A stretch of DNA of 64,000 bases from Sphingobacterium sp. B16(2022) (GCF_012030425.1 NZ_JAAUVN010000001.1:124001-188000); one strand, 5' to 3'. Positions 26,642 through 36,334 are shown, counted from the stretch's first letter. Numbers and translations: made by a program. Notes: generated by a model from the sequence alone, not told the origin.

Positions 26642-27274
26642 TTAGTTGAATTTAATAATGAAATCTTCATGGCTTGGTCTTACTTTCTTTAAGTTAACTA
26701 ACCAATCGTTTGCTTCATCGCGGTAACCCAGGGCTAAGATTGTAACCGATTTAAGGCCTAATTTGTCTAACTCAAGTAGGGCATCTAACTGTTGGTTGTT
26801 AAAACCCTCCATAGGAGTTGCATCAATTTTTTGTTCTGCCGCCGCGGCTACGGCTAATCCAAAACCAATATAAGCCTGACGTGCCGCATGGTTAAATTGC
26901 TGTTCTTGGGACAACGCTGATAATTGTGTATAAAGATTGTTTTTATAATCATCTGCAAACCCTATTGGCAATCCTCTTTCTTCCGCCTGTTGCGCAAATG
27001 GTGCTTCTACACGTTCTTTAGTATAGGAATCGTAAGCTGCGAATATTAAAATATGTGAACTGTCTACGATTTGGGATTGACCGTAAGCGATAGGTTGAAT
27101 TTTTGCTTTCAATTCGCGATTTGATATTTCAATTACTCTATAAGGGTGTAGCCCAGAAGAGGTAGGAGCCAAACGAGCAGCTTCTAAAATGTAATCAACT
27201 TTTTCTTGTGCTACTGGAGTGCCATTCATCTTTTTTGTGGCATATCTCCATTTTAAATCTTCTAATAAACTCAT
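26642..27274 (-). CDS. Nitroreductase-family NAD(P)H oxidoreductase
   Basis: The 210-residue flavoprotein-type protein starts LLEDLKWRYATKKMNGTPV and continues LEAARLAPTSSGLHPYRVIEI, the FMN-binding signature of the NfsB-like nitroreductase fold. The end (LGYRDEANDWLVNLKKVRP) also fits. It probably reduces quinones or nitro compounds using NAD(P)H and FMN in the cytosol. It lies 1 bp after the TetR gene on the same strand, so the regulator very likely controls it. Confidence 0.88.
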   Translation of the reverse strand: MSLLEDLKWRYATKKMNGTPVAQEKVDYILEAARLAPTSSGLHPYRVIEISNRELKAKIQPIAYGQSQIVDSSHILIFAAYDSYTKERVEAPFAQQAEERGLPIGFADDYKNNLYTQLSALSQEQQFNHAARQAYIGFGLAVAAAAEQKIDATPMEGFNNQQLDALLELDKLGLKSVTILALGYRDEANDWLVNLKKVRPSHEDFIIKFN

Positions 27275-27275
27275 G

Positions 27276-27887
27276 TTATTTATTGTGGTGTTTTAATGAT
27301 ATAATAAATCCCTCAATAGCATCTGTTAGGATAGGGGATACTACTTCTGGATCTGTTGCTGTATTTGATATGAATTCGATGGTAATAATACCATGTAAAA
27401 TAGACCAAAAGGTTTTGAATTTTAAAAATAGATCAATTTGTTCGACTTGATTCTCTTCAATACATTTGGAAATACAATTTAACATGACATCTGATGCGAC
27501 TTTCATCTCTTTGATACTGTTCACAACTTCGCATTGGGGAATACCCAAACCGAACATAATTTCATAGTATTTCTTATTTTCGAATGCGAATTTCCAGTAA
27601 GATGTCGCTAGATGATACAAGTTCAGGTCTGCGGTTCTGCTTGAATCTACAGCAGATGCAAGTTGTGTTGCAAGCAAAGAAAAACCGACTTTTGTAAAAT
27701 AGGCTACAATAGCATCTTTGTTTTCAAAATGTTTATAAATAACAGGAACACTATATTCAATGGCATCTGCTATTTTTCTAATGGATAGTGCTTGCCAACC
27801 TTCCTCCTGTACAATAAGCCAGGATTGTTCAATTATTTGTAACCTAATTTTTTCTAAATCTCGCAATTTCCGCTCTGATACACCCAT
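27276..27887 (-). CDS. TetR/AcrR-family transcriptional regulator
   Basis: I placed the start at the ATG of MGVSERKLRDLEKIRLQ (27887), giving 203 residues. A further upstream ATG adds a hydrophobic MLLLLTLLTKVLK that does not suit a repressor. The HTH covers about 20-60 (IRKIADAIEYSVPVIYKHFENKDAIVAYF), and the remainder is the helical ligand-binding domain. It is directly followed by the nitroreductase gene (1-bp gap), suggesting a self-regulated redox or detoxification unit. Confidence 0.88.
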   Translation of the reverse strand: MGVSERKLRDLEKIRLQIIEQSWLIVQEEGWQALSIRKIADAIEYSVPVIYKHFENKDAIVAYFTKVGFSLLATQLASAVDSSRTADLNLYHLATSYWKFAFENKKYYEIMFGLGIPQCEVVNSIKEMKVASDVMLNCISKCIEENQVEQIDLFLKFKTFWSILHGIITIEFISNTATDPEVVSPILTDAIEGFIISLKHHNK

Positions 27888-28054
27888 CTTTAAAACTTTA
27901 GTTAACAGTGTTAGCAAAAGTAACAATGATTTTTTTAAATTAAATAGCCTGTAAAATTTAGTACATTTTTATGACAGATTATAATTATTCAATCGTAGAG
28001 TTTGTCTAAAAAAGCAATTTGTTATTATTAAGATTTGGCTGCAGTACTGGAGTT

Positions 28055-28080
28055 AATTAGAGGTTATAATTAGAGGTTAT
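28055..28080. repeat. Tandem 13-bp direct repeat
   Basis: AATTAGAGGTTAT occurs twice with no spacer (28055-28067 and 28068-28080). It lies about 80 bp upstream of the 28158 promoter and could be an activator site or a slippage duplication. Confidence 0.7.
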
Positions 28081-28157
28081 TTTTTTATTTGCTCTTATTT
28101 TATAGCTGTTTACAAAATCAAGTAACTCGTTATTTAGCTAAAATTTTCCGCGTAGCA

Positions 28158-28189
28158 TTTGTTTTTGTCTAAAAAAATTAGTACATTTG
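28158..28189 (+). promoter_or_regulatory. Canonical Bacteroidetes promoter
   Basis: TTTG (28158-28161), 20 bases, then TACATTTG (28182-28189). It matches the consensus and points toward the 28492 gene, implying a leader of about 295 nt or a separate small transcript. Confidence 0.6.
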
Positions 28190-28491
28190 AAGTTGATGTG
28201 AAATTAATTACTATAAGTTTTTTAATTTTTGTCAGTTTTTAAATATAAATCAGTGCTAAAACTTACCAGTTTTACCTTCTCCATACACTATTGATTTTTT
28301 TGAAAATTGACCTGATATTTTGATTTATCAATATATTGGTTCTTCTCCACCATTTAGTTTTCTGATCATTTATATTTTTCAGTAGGCTAGCGATTTCAAG
28401 ATACGGCATCACAGGTTTTATTCAGACGTCTGGCGGTAGAGTCAGCGTATTATTCAGTCACTTTAAATTATACGAAATGTTAGGATTTATT

Positions 28492-28710
28492 ATGAAATTT
28501 TTATTAACGGTTATTGTTTCAACTTGGTTAATTATGCAGGGTACTACGGGTAGCTTCTTGAGCATACCTGTTCTTTTTGCAATATTGTTGTTCGCTTTGT
28601 TTATATGGGATTCCATTATTTCTTACCGTAAATCGGAGGAAAGAAAAGAAAACTTACAACATTTGAATGATTTCTTTAAATATAAACAAAGTAAATACCG
28701 TGGTTTATAA
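28492..28710 (+). CDS. Small membrane protein, 72 residues
   Basis: I prefer the ATG at 28492, which has TAGGA a few bases upstream, over the ATG 15 bases earlier. The product has two hydrophobic stretches (about 2-20 and 23-44), then a charged C-terminus rich in Lys, Glu and Tyr (SYRKSEERKENLQHLNDFF). I do not recognise a family. It is followed by a clear terminator, and a good promoter lies about 300 bp upstream, so I believe it is a real, singly transcribed gene. Confidence 0.6.
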   Translation: MKFLLTVIVSTWLIMQGTTGSFLSIPVLFAILLFALFIWDSIISYRKSEERKENLQHLNDFFKYKQSKYRGL

Positions 28711-28739
28711 GAAATGTTTTCTTTTGGTACATCCAATTT

Positions 28740-28774
28740 AATGCAGTGTTGATTTTTATCCACTGCATTTTTTT
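28740..28774 (+). terminator. Terminator after the small membrane protein gene
   Basis: A 9-bp stem AATGCAGTG/CACTGCATT with a 12-nt loop is followed by T7. Confidence 0.85.
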
Positions 28775-28784
28775 ATGTCTGTAA

Positions 28785-29612
28785 CTAGAGCGAGTTTAAG
28801 AAGGAGTTGACCTCTCCACTGAATTTTTCGGGCTCTTCCAAATTAGGTAAATGACCTGATTCCGTAAATTCAATAAATTTAACGTGGGCAATATTGTCAA
28901 GTAAGGTTTTGGTCTGTAGATCTGTGATTAACTTATCTTCTTTCCCTTTGATGACCAATGTGGGCACTGTTATAGTGTTTAACATAGCTGTTGTATCTGT
29001 ACGGGCCGCTAATGCTAATTGTGTCGCACAAATGTTTTGCAGATCGTTTCGCCGAATGGCACTCTTTATTGTTTCAATCGCTTCTGGGTTTTCAGTTAAT
29101 GTCTTTTTTGAAAATACTGTTTCAATAAAACCTAATGAAAATGGACGTTTTCCATATTTTAGTAAAGCTTGGATTGAATCAAAACGTTTTTGTTTTGCCA
29201 TATTGTTATCGGCAAAAGAATGGGTGTCACTTAAAATGAGTCCTTGAAGTGTACTTCCTATTAATTCGTAAGTGCGCAGTGCAATGTAGCCTCCCATCGA
29301 AACACCACAAAGTACAACGTTATTTAAATTTAAATGTGTGATGAATTGGATTAAATCCTTTGCAAAAACATCCACACTAAAAAAGCCATGACCTCGCGTG
29401 CTGTGTCCGTGTCCTCTAATATCTATTGCTATTCCGATAAATTGTTCGTCTAATTGTTGCATCTGTGCGCGCCACATATTTTTATTGAAAGGGAAACCAT
29501 GTAAAAAGATAACTGTTTTTTCAGCTTTATCTGTCTTACTAGGTCTTATCATATATGAAATGCTGATGTCGTCAATACGTATTTTGCTGAGTTTCGTTTC
29601 TTTTTTGGACAT
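28785..29612 (-). CDS. Alpha/beta-fold hydrolase
   Basis: The 275-residue protein has the oxyanion motif HGFPFN at about 38-43. The nucleophile elbow is GVSMGG (S105), the acidic residue lies near GKEDKLI, and the catalytic His is in SGHLPNLE close to the C-terminus. No signal peptide is present. Similar proteins include 3-oxoadipate enol-lactonase-like and proline-iminopeptidase-like enzymes; the substrate is unknown. It is convergent with the small membrane protein gene. Confidence 0.88.
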   Translation of the reverse strand: MSKKETKLSKIRIDDISISYMIRPSKTDKAEKTVIFLHGFPFNKNMWRAQMQQLDEQFIGIAIDIRGHGHSTRGHGFFSVDVFAKDLIQFITHLNLNNVVLCGVSMGGYIALRTYELIGSTLQGLILSDTHSFADNNMAKQKRFDSIQALLKYGKRPFSLGFIETVFSKKTLTENPEAIETIKSAIRRNDLQNICATQLALAARTDTTAMLNTITVPTLVIKGKEDKLITDLQTKTLLDNIAHVKFIEFTESGHLPNLEEPEKFSGEVNSFLNSL

Positions 29613-29721
29613 AAGTACGTCTTTGTGAAAAAAATATTAAAAAAATAACCTTTGTAAATGTAATACTATCAATAAGATAATAAAAATATTACTTTTTTTG
29701 TCTAAAAAAGTTTAAAAATAG

Positions 29722-29752
29722 TTTGCAGAATTGAAAAAAGTCCCGATATTTG
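29722..29752 (+). promoter_or_regulatory. Promoter of first tRNA-Arg gene
   Basis: TTTG (29722-29725), 19 bases, then GATATTTG (29745-29752), one mismatch from TAnnTTTG. The downstream ATTTGnATCAC is shared with the second tRNA promoter. Confidence 0.65.
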
Positions 29753-29799
29753 TATCACAAAACAAAGGGGTATGACTTTAAATAAAAGTCGCTCAAAAT

Positions 29800-29873
29800 G
29801 CACTCATGGCTCAATTGGATAGAGCACCTGACTACGGATCAGGAGGTTAGGGGTTCGACTCCCTTTGAGTGCA
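29800..29873 (+). tRNA. tRNA-Arg (anticodon ACG), copy 1
   Basis: A 74-nt cloverleaf with acceptor GCACTCA/TGAGTGC, D arm GCTC...GAGC, anticodon arm CCTGA-CTACGGA-TCAGG with anticodon ACG at 29834-29836, a 5-nt variable loop, T arm AGGGG-TTCGACT-CCCTT and discriminator A29873. The 3' CCA is not encoded. ACG, read as ICG after deamination, decodes CGT/CGC/CGA. It has its own promoter and terminator. Confidence 0.97.
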
Positions 29874-29882
29874 CTACTAGAG

Positions 29883-29911
29883 AGCTTAGTCATTACGACT
29901 AAGCTTTTTTT
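29883..29911 (+). terminator. Terminator of first tRNA-Arg
   Basis: A 9-bp stem AGCTTAGTC/GACTAAGCT with a 5-nt loop is followed by T7. Confidence 0.9.
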
Positions 29912-30042
29912 GTTCCATTCCAAATTATTAAAAGAAGGTTTCATCATATAGTTTAATTGAGGTTAATAGGAATATGACACTCCGTTTAAACTCTTTATTT
30001 AACTATCCGCTATTTTTGTTGCTATATTTAAATTTCGCCAAA

Positions 30043-30753
30043 ATGAATTATAAAAGTATTTGTCTGCTTTTTTTACTCTTCACTTTCAAAATAATATCTG
30101 CCCAGCAAGCTCATTATCCTGATAAGCCTAATATTCATGGAATGTTATTGATGGGGATAGAGACTATATATGCTGAACATTTACCTATGTTTCATCAGCC
30201 ACACGACTATCAGATTATTCTGAAGCTTGAATTTTCTAAGGCCGATCTAGAGCAATATCGCACTAGCCGTTTAGCATTTCCTGAAGAATTTGTTTATACG
30301 ATTGAACCAGAAGTTTTTGTTTTGCCAGAAATGGTTAATCAGACCAAAGTATTTAGGGCAAATGTATATAGAGGTCATTTTGAAAGGGGAGGATTTAAGC
30401 TTTTAGATTCGATTTCTCTTAAAATCAAGCAGGTTGTCTATTATAAACAGTTTGATAAAGATAATCCAAGGCCTGTAAATTTGCAGTACATCTTATTCGG
30501 AAATATGAAAGAACAATTTCTGAGCCATTTGATCAGTAGAAAACCTGATTTTCATGAGGTTTTGTCTGTTAAGTTATCGGATGTTAAGCAGATGAAAACA
30601 GACAAGTCTTATCAGCTGCTCGTTTTGAAGGAAAGGGAGAATCGTGTTCCTTTTTCTTGGAGTAAGTCGAAGGCAATGATTCTGGGTACTAAACGACCGG
30701 TTAGTTTTATAAACCACAAACAGCTGTATGTTGAATTTGGTGATTTGGAATAA
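30043..30753 (+). CDS. Secreted hypothetical protein
   Basis: I placed the start at 30043 because it gives a clean signal peptide (MNYKSICLLFLLFTFKIISA-Q); an ATG 69 bases upstream would add a second hydrophobic stretch. The 236-residue product carries HYPDKPNIHGMLLMG and HLPMFHQPHDYQI soon after the signal, so it is rich in His near the N-terminus. The rest is a beta-like domain without recognisable motifs. I do not recognise the family. It is flanked by the two tRNA-Arg genes and is the only gene between them. Confidence 0.65.
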   Translation: MNYKSICLLFLLFTFKIISAQQAHYPDKPNIHGMLLMGIETIYAEHLPMFHQPHDYQIILKLEFSKADLEQYRTSRLAFPEEFVYTIEPEVFVLPEMVNQTKVFRANVYRGHFERGGFKLLDSISLKIKQVVYYKQFDKDNPRPVNLQYILFGNMKEQFLSHLISRKPDFHEVLSVKLSDVKQMKTDKSYQLLVLKERENRVPFSWSKSKAMILGTKRPVSFINHKQLYVEFGDLE

Positions 30754-31150
30754 AGAATATTCCATATTCCTTTTATACGAGTCTTCCTGGTTAAAAGGTT
30801 TTTATTTTCTTCTATTTTTAAAATAAGATCTAGTTTATGCGTTGACAGAGGTACAGGTAAAGTATTTCAAATGCAATCAGCATTTTATATAGTAACTGAA
30901 AAAATTGCTTAGAGTTTTGGGAAACTTTTTTTAATTATTTTAAGATAATCCTTTCAAAGATGAAATAACTTGAATATGTATAATGGGTGATTTAGGGATT
31001 AAAAATTCTTCTTTGGTGGTTCTATATATCGAATTTCGCCGTGTGCGAGCTCTTTATATCTGTTGATTATGATTAAGCATAATTGTATTTGATTGATGAT
31101 TTTTTATTTTGTTTCATTATCAGTCTATTAGATAAAAATTGAAAAAAAAA
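30754..31150. other. Intergenic region, about 400 bp, no gene seen
   Basis: AT-rich DNA with no plausible ORF or recognisable RNA. It ends at the promoter of the second tRNA-Arg. Confidence 0.6.
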
Positions 31151-31181
31151 TTTGGAGGCAGTGCTATTTTGCCTATATTTG
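31151..31181 (+). promoter_or_regulatory. Promoter of second tRNA-Arg gene
   Basis: TTTG (31151-31154), 19 bases, then TATATTTG (31174-31181), a perfect match to the Bacteroidetes consensus. The tRNA begins 47 bases later. Confidence 0.8.
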
Positions 31182-31228
31182 CATCACCAAAACGGAAGAA
31201 CAGCAATGAAGATGACGTAATGGTTGAC

Positions 31229-31302
31229 GCGCTCATGGCTCAATTGGATAGAGCACCTGACTACGGATCAGGAGGTTAGGGGTTCGACTCCCTTTGAGCG
31301 CA
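31229..31302 (+). tRNA. tRNA-Arg (anticodon ACG), copy 2
   Basis: This 74-nt gene is identical to the 29800 gene except for the third acceptor pair, which is G-C here (GCGCTCA/TGAGCGC) instead of A-T. Both sides of the pair changed, preserving pairing. The anticodon is ACG, the discriminator is A31302 and no CCA is encoded. It is followed by its own terminator and then adk. Confidence 0.97.
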
Positions 31303-31309
31303 CTATTTG

Positions 31310-31349
31310 AAAAGCCTAATCAATATAGCGATTAGGCTTTTATTTTTTT
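31310..31349 (+). terminator. Terminator of second tRNA-Arg
   Basis: A 12-bp perfect stem (31310-31321 with 31330-31341) with an 8-nt loop is followed by a T-rich run. It ends 24 bases before the adk ATG. Confidence 0.9.
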
Positions 31350-31372
31350 ACTCTATTACTCTAAATACTACT

Positions 31373-31942
31373 ATGCTAAACCTTGTAATATTTGGCCCTC
31401 CGGGGGCAGGAAAGGGAACACAATCGCAGAAGCTTATCGATAAATATCAGTTAGTTCATGTTTCAACAGGTGATATCTTTAGAGCTCATATTCAAAACCA
31501 GACAGCTCTAGGTCAACAAGTCAGTCAGATTATTGCTGACGGAAACTTAGTGCCTGATTCGGTTACGATTGCGATGTTGGAAGAGGAGGTGAAGAAAAAT
31601 CCGGACGCAAAAGGATTTATTTTTGATGGCTTTCCACGTACTGTGGCACAAGCAGAAGCGTTGGACGCATTTTTAACTGGTATTAATTCTTCTATCTCTG
31701 TAGTTATAGCTTTAGATGTAAATGAAGATGAATTAAAAACACGCATTGCTAAACGTCAGGAGATTTCTGGCCGTGCGGATGATGCTGCTGATAAATTGGT
31801 AAAACGTATTGATGAATATTTTACAAAAACTATTCATGTGTTACCTTATTATGAAGCACAAGGTAAATTGTCCAAAGTAAACGGTATTGGTGATATCGAT
31901 TTTATTTTTGGAGAATTGACTGCTATTATTGACAATTATTAA
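31373..31942 (+). CDS. adk: Adenylate kinase, short (LID-less) form
   Basis: Adk interconverts AMP plus ATP and two ADP. I start at the ATG at 31373 (189 residues), giving MLNLVIFGPPGAGKGTQSQ with the P-loop at residues 8-16. Longer in-frame extensions run through the tRNA terminator and are not real. The AMP-binding segment STGDIFR and FDGFPRT are present. Between RIAKRQEISGRADD and the C-terminus there is no roughly 30-residue LID insertion, so this is the short-type enzyme common in Bacteroidota. It is followed by obg after 44 bp, an order I recall as conserved in the phylum. Confidence 0.95.
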   Translation: MLNLVIFGPPGAGKGTQSQKLIDKYQLVHVSTGDIFRAHIQNQTALGQQVSQIIADGNLVPDSVTIAMLEEEVKKNPDAKGFIFDGFPRTVAQAEALDAFLTGINSSISVVIALDVNEDELKTRIAKRQEISGRADDAADKLVKRIDEYFTKTIHVLPYYEAQGKLSKVNGIGDIDFIFGELTAIIDNY

Positions 31943-31986
31943 ATAATAAAGCGGAGACGTTTTAATAACAAATATATTTTATTTCT

Positions 31987-32985
31987 ATGGCGCAAGGTTC
32001 TAATTTTGTCGATTATGTGAAGGTGTGTTGTCGATCGGGACACGGAGGATCAGGCTCAGCGCACTTACATCGAGATAAAACAACCATGAAGGGTGGACCC
32101 GATGGAGGTGATGGTGGTCGTGGAGGTCATATTATCCTTAAAGGGAATACACAATTATGGACTTTATTGCACCTAAAATATAGGAAGCATATCATTGCTT
32201 CCAGTGGTGAATCAGGTAGTTCTGCTACAAGTACGGGTGCCTCAGGGAAGGATGAAATTTTAGAGGTTCCTGTAGGGACAGTGGCTAAAGATGCTGAAAC
32301 GGGAGAGGTTTTATTTGAAATCACCGAGGATGGAGAGACACAAATTTTAACTCCTGGTGGTAAAGGTGGATTAGGTAACTGGCACTTTAAATCTTCAACT
32401 CAGCAGACGCCACGTTTTGCACAACCGGGTTTGCCTGGACAAGAGCGTTGGATTATTCTAGAGTTGAAAGTATTAGCTGACGTAGGATTGGTTGGTTTTC
32501 CAAATGCGGGAAAATCTACACTATTATCTGTTGTTTCAGCGGCGAAACCTGAAATTGCGAACTATCCTTTTACTACCTTAGTTCCTAATCTTGGTATCGT
32601 GAGTTATCGTGATGGGAAATCTTTTGTAATGGCAGATATTCCTGGTATTATTGAGGGTGCCTCTAAAGGTAAGGGTTTAGGATATCGATTCTTAAGACAC
32701 ATTGAACGAAATTCTGTGTTGCTGTTTATGGTGCCCGCAGATACTGAGCGCACGATAAAGCAGGAATATGATATTTTATTAAATGAGCTTTCAGTTTATA
32801 ATCCAGAACTTCGTGATAAACCAAAATTATTGGCAATTACTAAGGCTGATATGTTGGATGATGAATTGGAGAGAGAAATGGAAAAAGAAGTTCCGGAAGG
32901 ATTACCGTATATATTTATATCATCTGTTGCAGGAAAAAATATTTTGCAATTGAAGGATATGATCTGGAAAGCAATCAATTTGTAA
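31987..32985 (+). CDS. obg: GTPase Obg/CgtA
   Basis: Obg is an essential ribosome-associated GTPase acting in 50S assembly and stress control. The 332-residue protein has the glycine-rich OBG domain (1-158; [14 protein letters not shown]). The G domain follows with G1 [10 protein letters not shown]3 [10 protein letters not shown] and G4 TKAD. The variable C-terminal OCT domain is absent, as in many Bacteroidota. Likely co-transcribed with adk and closed by a 15-bp terminator. Confidence 0.96.
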   Translation: MAQGSNFVDYVKVCCRSGHGGSGSAHLHRDKTTMKGGPDGGDGGRGGHIILKGNTQLWTLLHLKYRKHIIASSGESGSSATSTGASGKDEILEVPVGTVAKDAETGEVLFEITEDGETQILTPGGKGGLGNWHFKSSTQQTPRFAQPGLPGQERWIILELKVLADVGLVGFPNAGKSTLLSVVSAAKPEIANYPFTTLVPNLGIVSYRDGKSFVMADIPGIIEGASKGKGLGYRFLRHIERNSVLLFMVPADTERTIKQEYDILLNELSVYNPELRDKPKLLAITKADMLDDELEREMEKEVPEGLPYIFISSVAGKNILQLKDMIWKAINL

Positions 32986-33003
32986 TTGATTGTTTTTTGG
33001 TAG

Positions 33004-33039
33004 AAAAAGCGATTACATACGATGTAATCGCTTTTTTTA
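33004..33039 (+). terminator. Terminator after obg
   Basis: A perfect 15-bp stem (33004-33018 with 33022-33036), a 3-nt loop, and a T7 run that forms the end of the stem and continues past it. Confidence 0.92.
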
Positions 33040-33098
33040 TTTTTTAGCTCCTGTATTGAACGGTAGTTTGTAACTTTATTGTCTAAACTAATTACATT

Positions 33099-33431
33099 AT
33101 GAATCAAGCAGCACAAAAATATTGTGTAGAATGCGGAGCTATTATTAATGCGAAGGCAGAAATATGTCCATCATGTGGTGTTCGTCAACCGATGTATTAT
33201 ACCCAGCAATCAAATAATCAAAATAGAGATGAGAGGTGGTTAGCCTGTTTATTACTTTGTATTTTTTTAGGACCGTTTGGTGTTCACCGTTTTTATGTAG
33301 GTAAGATCGGTACTGGGATTATTCAATTATTGACCTTTGGCGGATGTGGTATCTGGTATATTATTGATCTTGTTATGATTGTCATTGGGAATTTTCGCGA
33401 TGCATCGGGCAATGTAATTGAAAGTAATTAA
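33099..33431 (+). CDS. Zinc-ribbon TM2 domain protein
   Basis: The 110-residue protein begins with a short zinc ribbon (YCVECGAIINAKAEICPSCG, two CxxC knuckles). It then has a TM2 domain of two membrane helices joined by the GPFGVHRFYVGKIGTGIIQLL motif (about 65-85). TM2 proteins are widespread small membrane proteins of unclear function. A TAAACTAATTAC leader precedes the ATG; no Shine-Dalgarno is seen. It is monocistronic. Confidence 0.85.
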   Translation: MNQAAQKYCVECGAIINAKAEICPSCGVRQPMYYTQQSNNQNRDERWLACLLLCIFLGPFGVHRFYVGKIGTGIIQLLTFGGCGIWYIIDLVMIVIGNFRDASGNVIESN

Positions 33432-33532
33432 TAAACACTTCATTATCTTATTAAGATTGGTGATTTTAACGTTATATTTTTGGAATATCACACTATTATA
33501 AAAAAAGTCTTTTTACTTTGATGATTTTGTTA

Positions 33533-33540
33533 TACCTTTG
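33533..33540 (+). promoter_or_regulatory. carA -7 element
   Basis: TACCTTTG matches TAnnTTTG; the -33 region is T-rich without a clear TTTG at the right spacing. The transcript would begin near 33546, leaving about 165 nt of leader before carA. Confidence 0.5.
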
Positions 33541-33546
33541 TCTCCT

Positions 33547-33651
33547 GTGAAAATTGAAGTAAATGCTTTCGCAAATGTTGTAAAAAACGATAATTTCGTT
33601 ATCGTTGAATCAATTGTTAATTGATTATTTAGCCCATTTAGGGCTTTTTTT
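33547..33651 (+). promoter_or_regulatory. Structured carA leader: candidate transcription attenuator
   Basis: Three hairpins lie in a row. Hairpin 1 is 8 bp (33586-33593 with 33599-33606). Hairpin 2 is 8 bp (33608-33615 with 33619-33626). Hairpin 3 is a 5-bp GC stem (33631-33635 with 33641-33645) followed by T7, an intrinsic terminator 60 bases before the carA ATG. A 25-codon GTG-start ORF (33547-33624) ends 7 bases before the terminator stem. This layout suggests attenuation coupled to translation, in the manner of pyrBI; the signal is unknown and no Arg codon occurs in the ORF. Confidence 0.55.
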
Positions 33652-33711
33652 ATACACCAAAACTTCGATAAAGCAAGGAATTAGGAAAAACAATTTTATA
33701 TTTAATAAATA

Positions 33712-34812
33712 ATGACCAACTACAGCAAATTGCCTGCAATTTTAGTTTTAGAAGACGGAACGGTTTATCACGGAAAAGCAGCGGGAAAAATTGGAACGAC
33801 TACTGGCGAAATTTGTTTCAATACCGGAACTACAGGTTACCAAGAGATTTTTACCGATCCCTCATATTTCGGACAAATTATGGTAACAACCAATGCCCAT
33901 ATTGGTAACTATGGAATTGATGAAGATGATACTGAATCTGGTAAGATTCAAATCGCAGGATTAGTTTGTAAAAATTATAATATTAACTATAGTCGTAAAA
34001 TGGCCGACGAATCTATTCAGAGCTATTTTGAAGAGGGAAATTTAGTTGGTATTTCAGATATTGATACGCGATCTTTGGTGCGTCATATCCGTAATAAAGG
34101 TGCAATGAATGCTATTATTTCATCTGAAAACTTAGATGTTGAAGCATTAAAAGCTACTTTAGCTACTGTTCCTTCCATGGATGGACTTGAATTATCATCT
34201 CAGGTTTCTACAACAGAACCTTATTTTTATGGTAATGAAGATGCTCCTGTACGTGTGGCAGTATTAGATTTAGGTATTAAAAAGAATATTCTTCGCAATT
34301 TCTCTCAAAGAGAAGTGTATGCAAAAGTATTCCCTGCTAAAACTACTTTTGCAGAAATGCAAGAATGGAATCCTGCAGGATATTTCATCTCTAATGGTCC
34401 TGGTGATCCATCAGCGATGAGTTACGCAATTCAAACGGTAAAAGATATCTTAGCGGCAGACCAACCGATGTTTGGAATCTGTCTTGGACACCAGATATTG
34501 GCTTTGGCAAATGATATCCGTACGAAAAAAATGCACAACGGTCACCGTGGTATCAACCATCCGGTTAAGAATATTATTGCTAACCGTTGTGAGATTACCT
34601 CACAGAATCATGGCTTTGGTGTTGTTGCAGAAGATATTGAACAGTCAGATAAAGTTGAAGTTACGCACATCAATTTAAATGACCAATCGATTGAAGGTAT
34701 CCGTGTAATTGGAAAAAATGCGTTCTCGGTACAATATCATCCAGAGTCGTCACCTGGTCCACATGATTCACGTTATTTATTTGATGATTTCATTGAGTTA
34801 ATTAAAAAATAA
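33712..34812 (+). CDS. carA: Carbamoyl-phosphate synthase small subunit
   Basis: CarA is the glutamine amidotransferase subunit that feeds ammonia to CarB for carbamoyl phosphate, used in pyrimidine and arginine synthesis. The 366-residue protein has the N-terminal CPSase_sm domain (about 8-140). The class I glutaminase domain follows, with nucleophile C257 in FGICLGHQ and the His-Glu pair in QYHPESSPGP near the C-terminus. carB does not follow; the next gene is eno after a terminator, so the subunits are encoded apart. The leader carries a candidate attenuator. Confidence 0.96.
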   Translation: MTNYSKLPAILVLEDGTVYHGKAAGKIGTTTGEICFNTGTTGYQEIFTDPSYFGQIMVTTNAHIGNYGIDEDDTESGKIQIAGLVCKNYNINYSRKMADESIQSYFEEGNLVGISDIDTRSLVRHIRNKGAMNAIISSENLDVEALKATLATVPSMDGLELSSQVSTTEPYFYGNEDAPVRVAVLDLGIKKNILRNFSQREVYAKVFPAKTTFAEMQEWNPAGYFISNGPGDPSAMSYAIQTVKDILAADQPMFGICLGHQILALANDIRTKKMHNGHRGINHPVKNIIANRCEITSQNHGFGVVAEDIEQSDKVEVTHINLNDQSIEGIRVIGKNAFSVQYHPESSPGPHDSRYLFDDFIELIKK

Positions 34813-34829
34813 TCGATTAGTATAAAGAT

Positions 34830-34860
34830 AGGGGTTAGCAATTTGCTAACCTCTTTTTTT
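34830..34860 (+). terminator. Terminator after carA
   Basis: A stem of about 11-12 bp (34830-34840 with 34844-34854, one G-T pair) is followed by T7. Confidence 0.88.
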
Positions 34861-34926
34861 GCACTTTATATATTCATTCTTGCCATAAAATTGTGGTTTA
34901 CGTTTTTTAATAAGCTCAATTTTATT

Positions 34927-34934
34927 TATATTTG
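34927..34934 (+). promoter_or_regulatory. eno -7 element
   Basis: TATATTTG is a perfect -7 match, but no TTTG stands 19-20 bases upstream. It implies a leader of about 80 nt. Confidence 0.45.
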
Positions 34935-35011
34935 ATTATTAAATCAGAATATAATTTTTTAGTGTAAAAATTACACTAAGTATTGTATAAAATACTATAT
35001 AAAAAGTTTAA

Positions 35012-36319
<1,308 letters not shown>

Positions 36320-36334
36320 TTTGCAATAAATATC

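Larger units (their letters stand above)
27888..28491. other. Unexplained 604-bp intergenic region
   Basis: No ORF I would defend is present. It contains a perfect tandem 13-bp repeat (28055-28080), a canonical promoter (28158-28189), and about 300 bp of less AT-biased DNA between that promoter and the small gene at 28492. That could be a long 5' leader or an unrecognised small RNA; I could not match it to a known RNA family by eye. Confidence 0.5.

Noticed and set aside
29800..31302. Integrated element bounded by tRNA attachment sites
   Set aside because: No integrase or mobile gene lies between the tRNAs, and both copies are complete with their own promoters.
31307..31372. Upstream in-frame start for adk
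   Set aside because: The extension translates through the terminator of the second tRNA-Arg; the conserved N-terminus begins at 31373.
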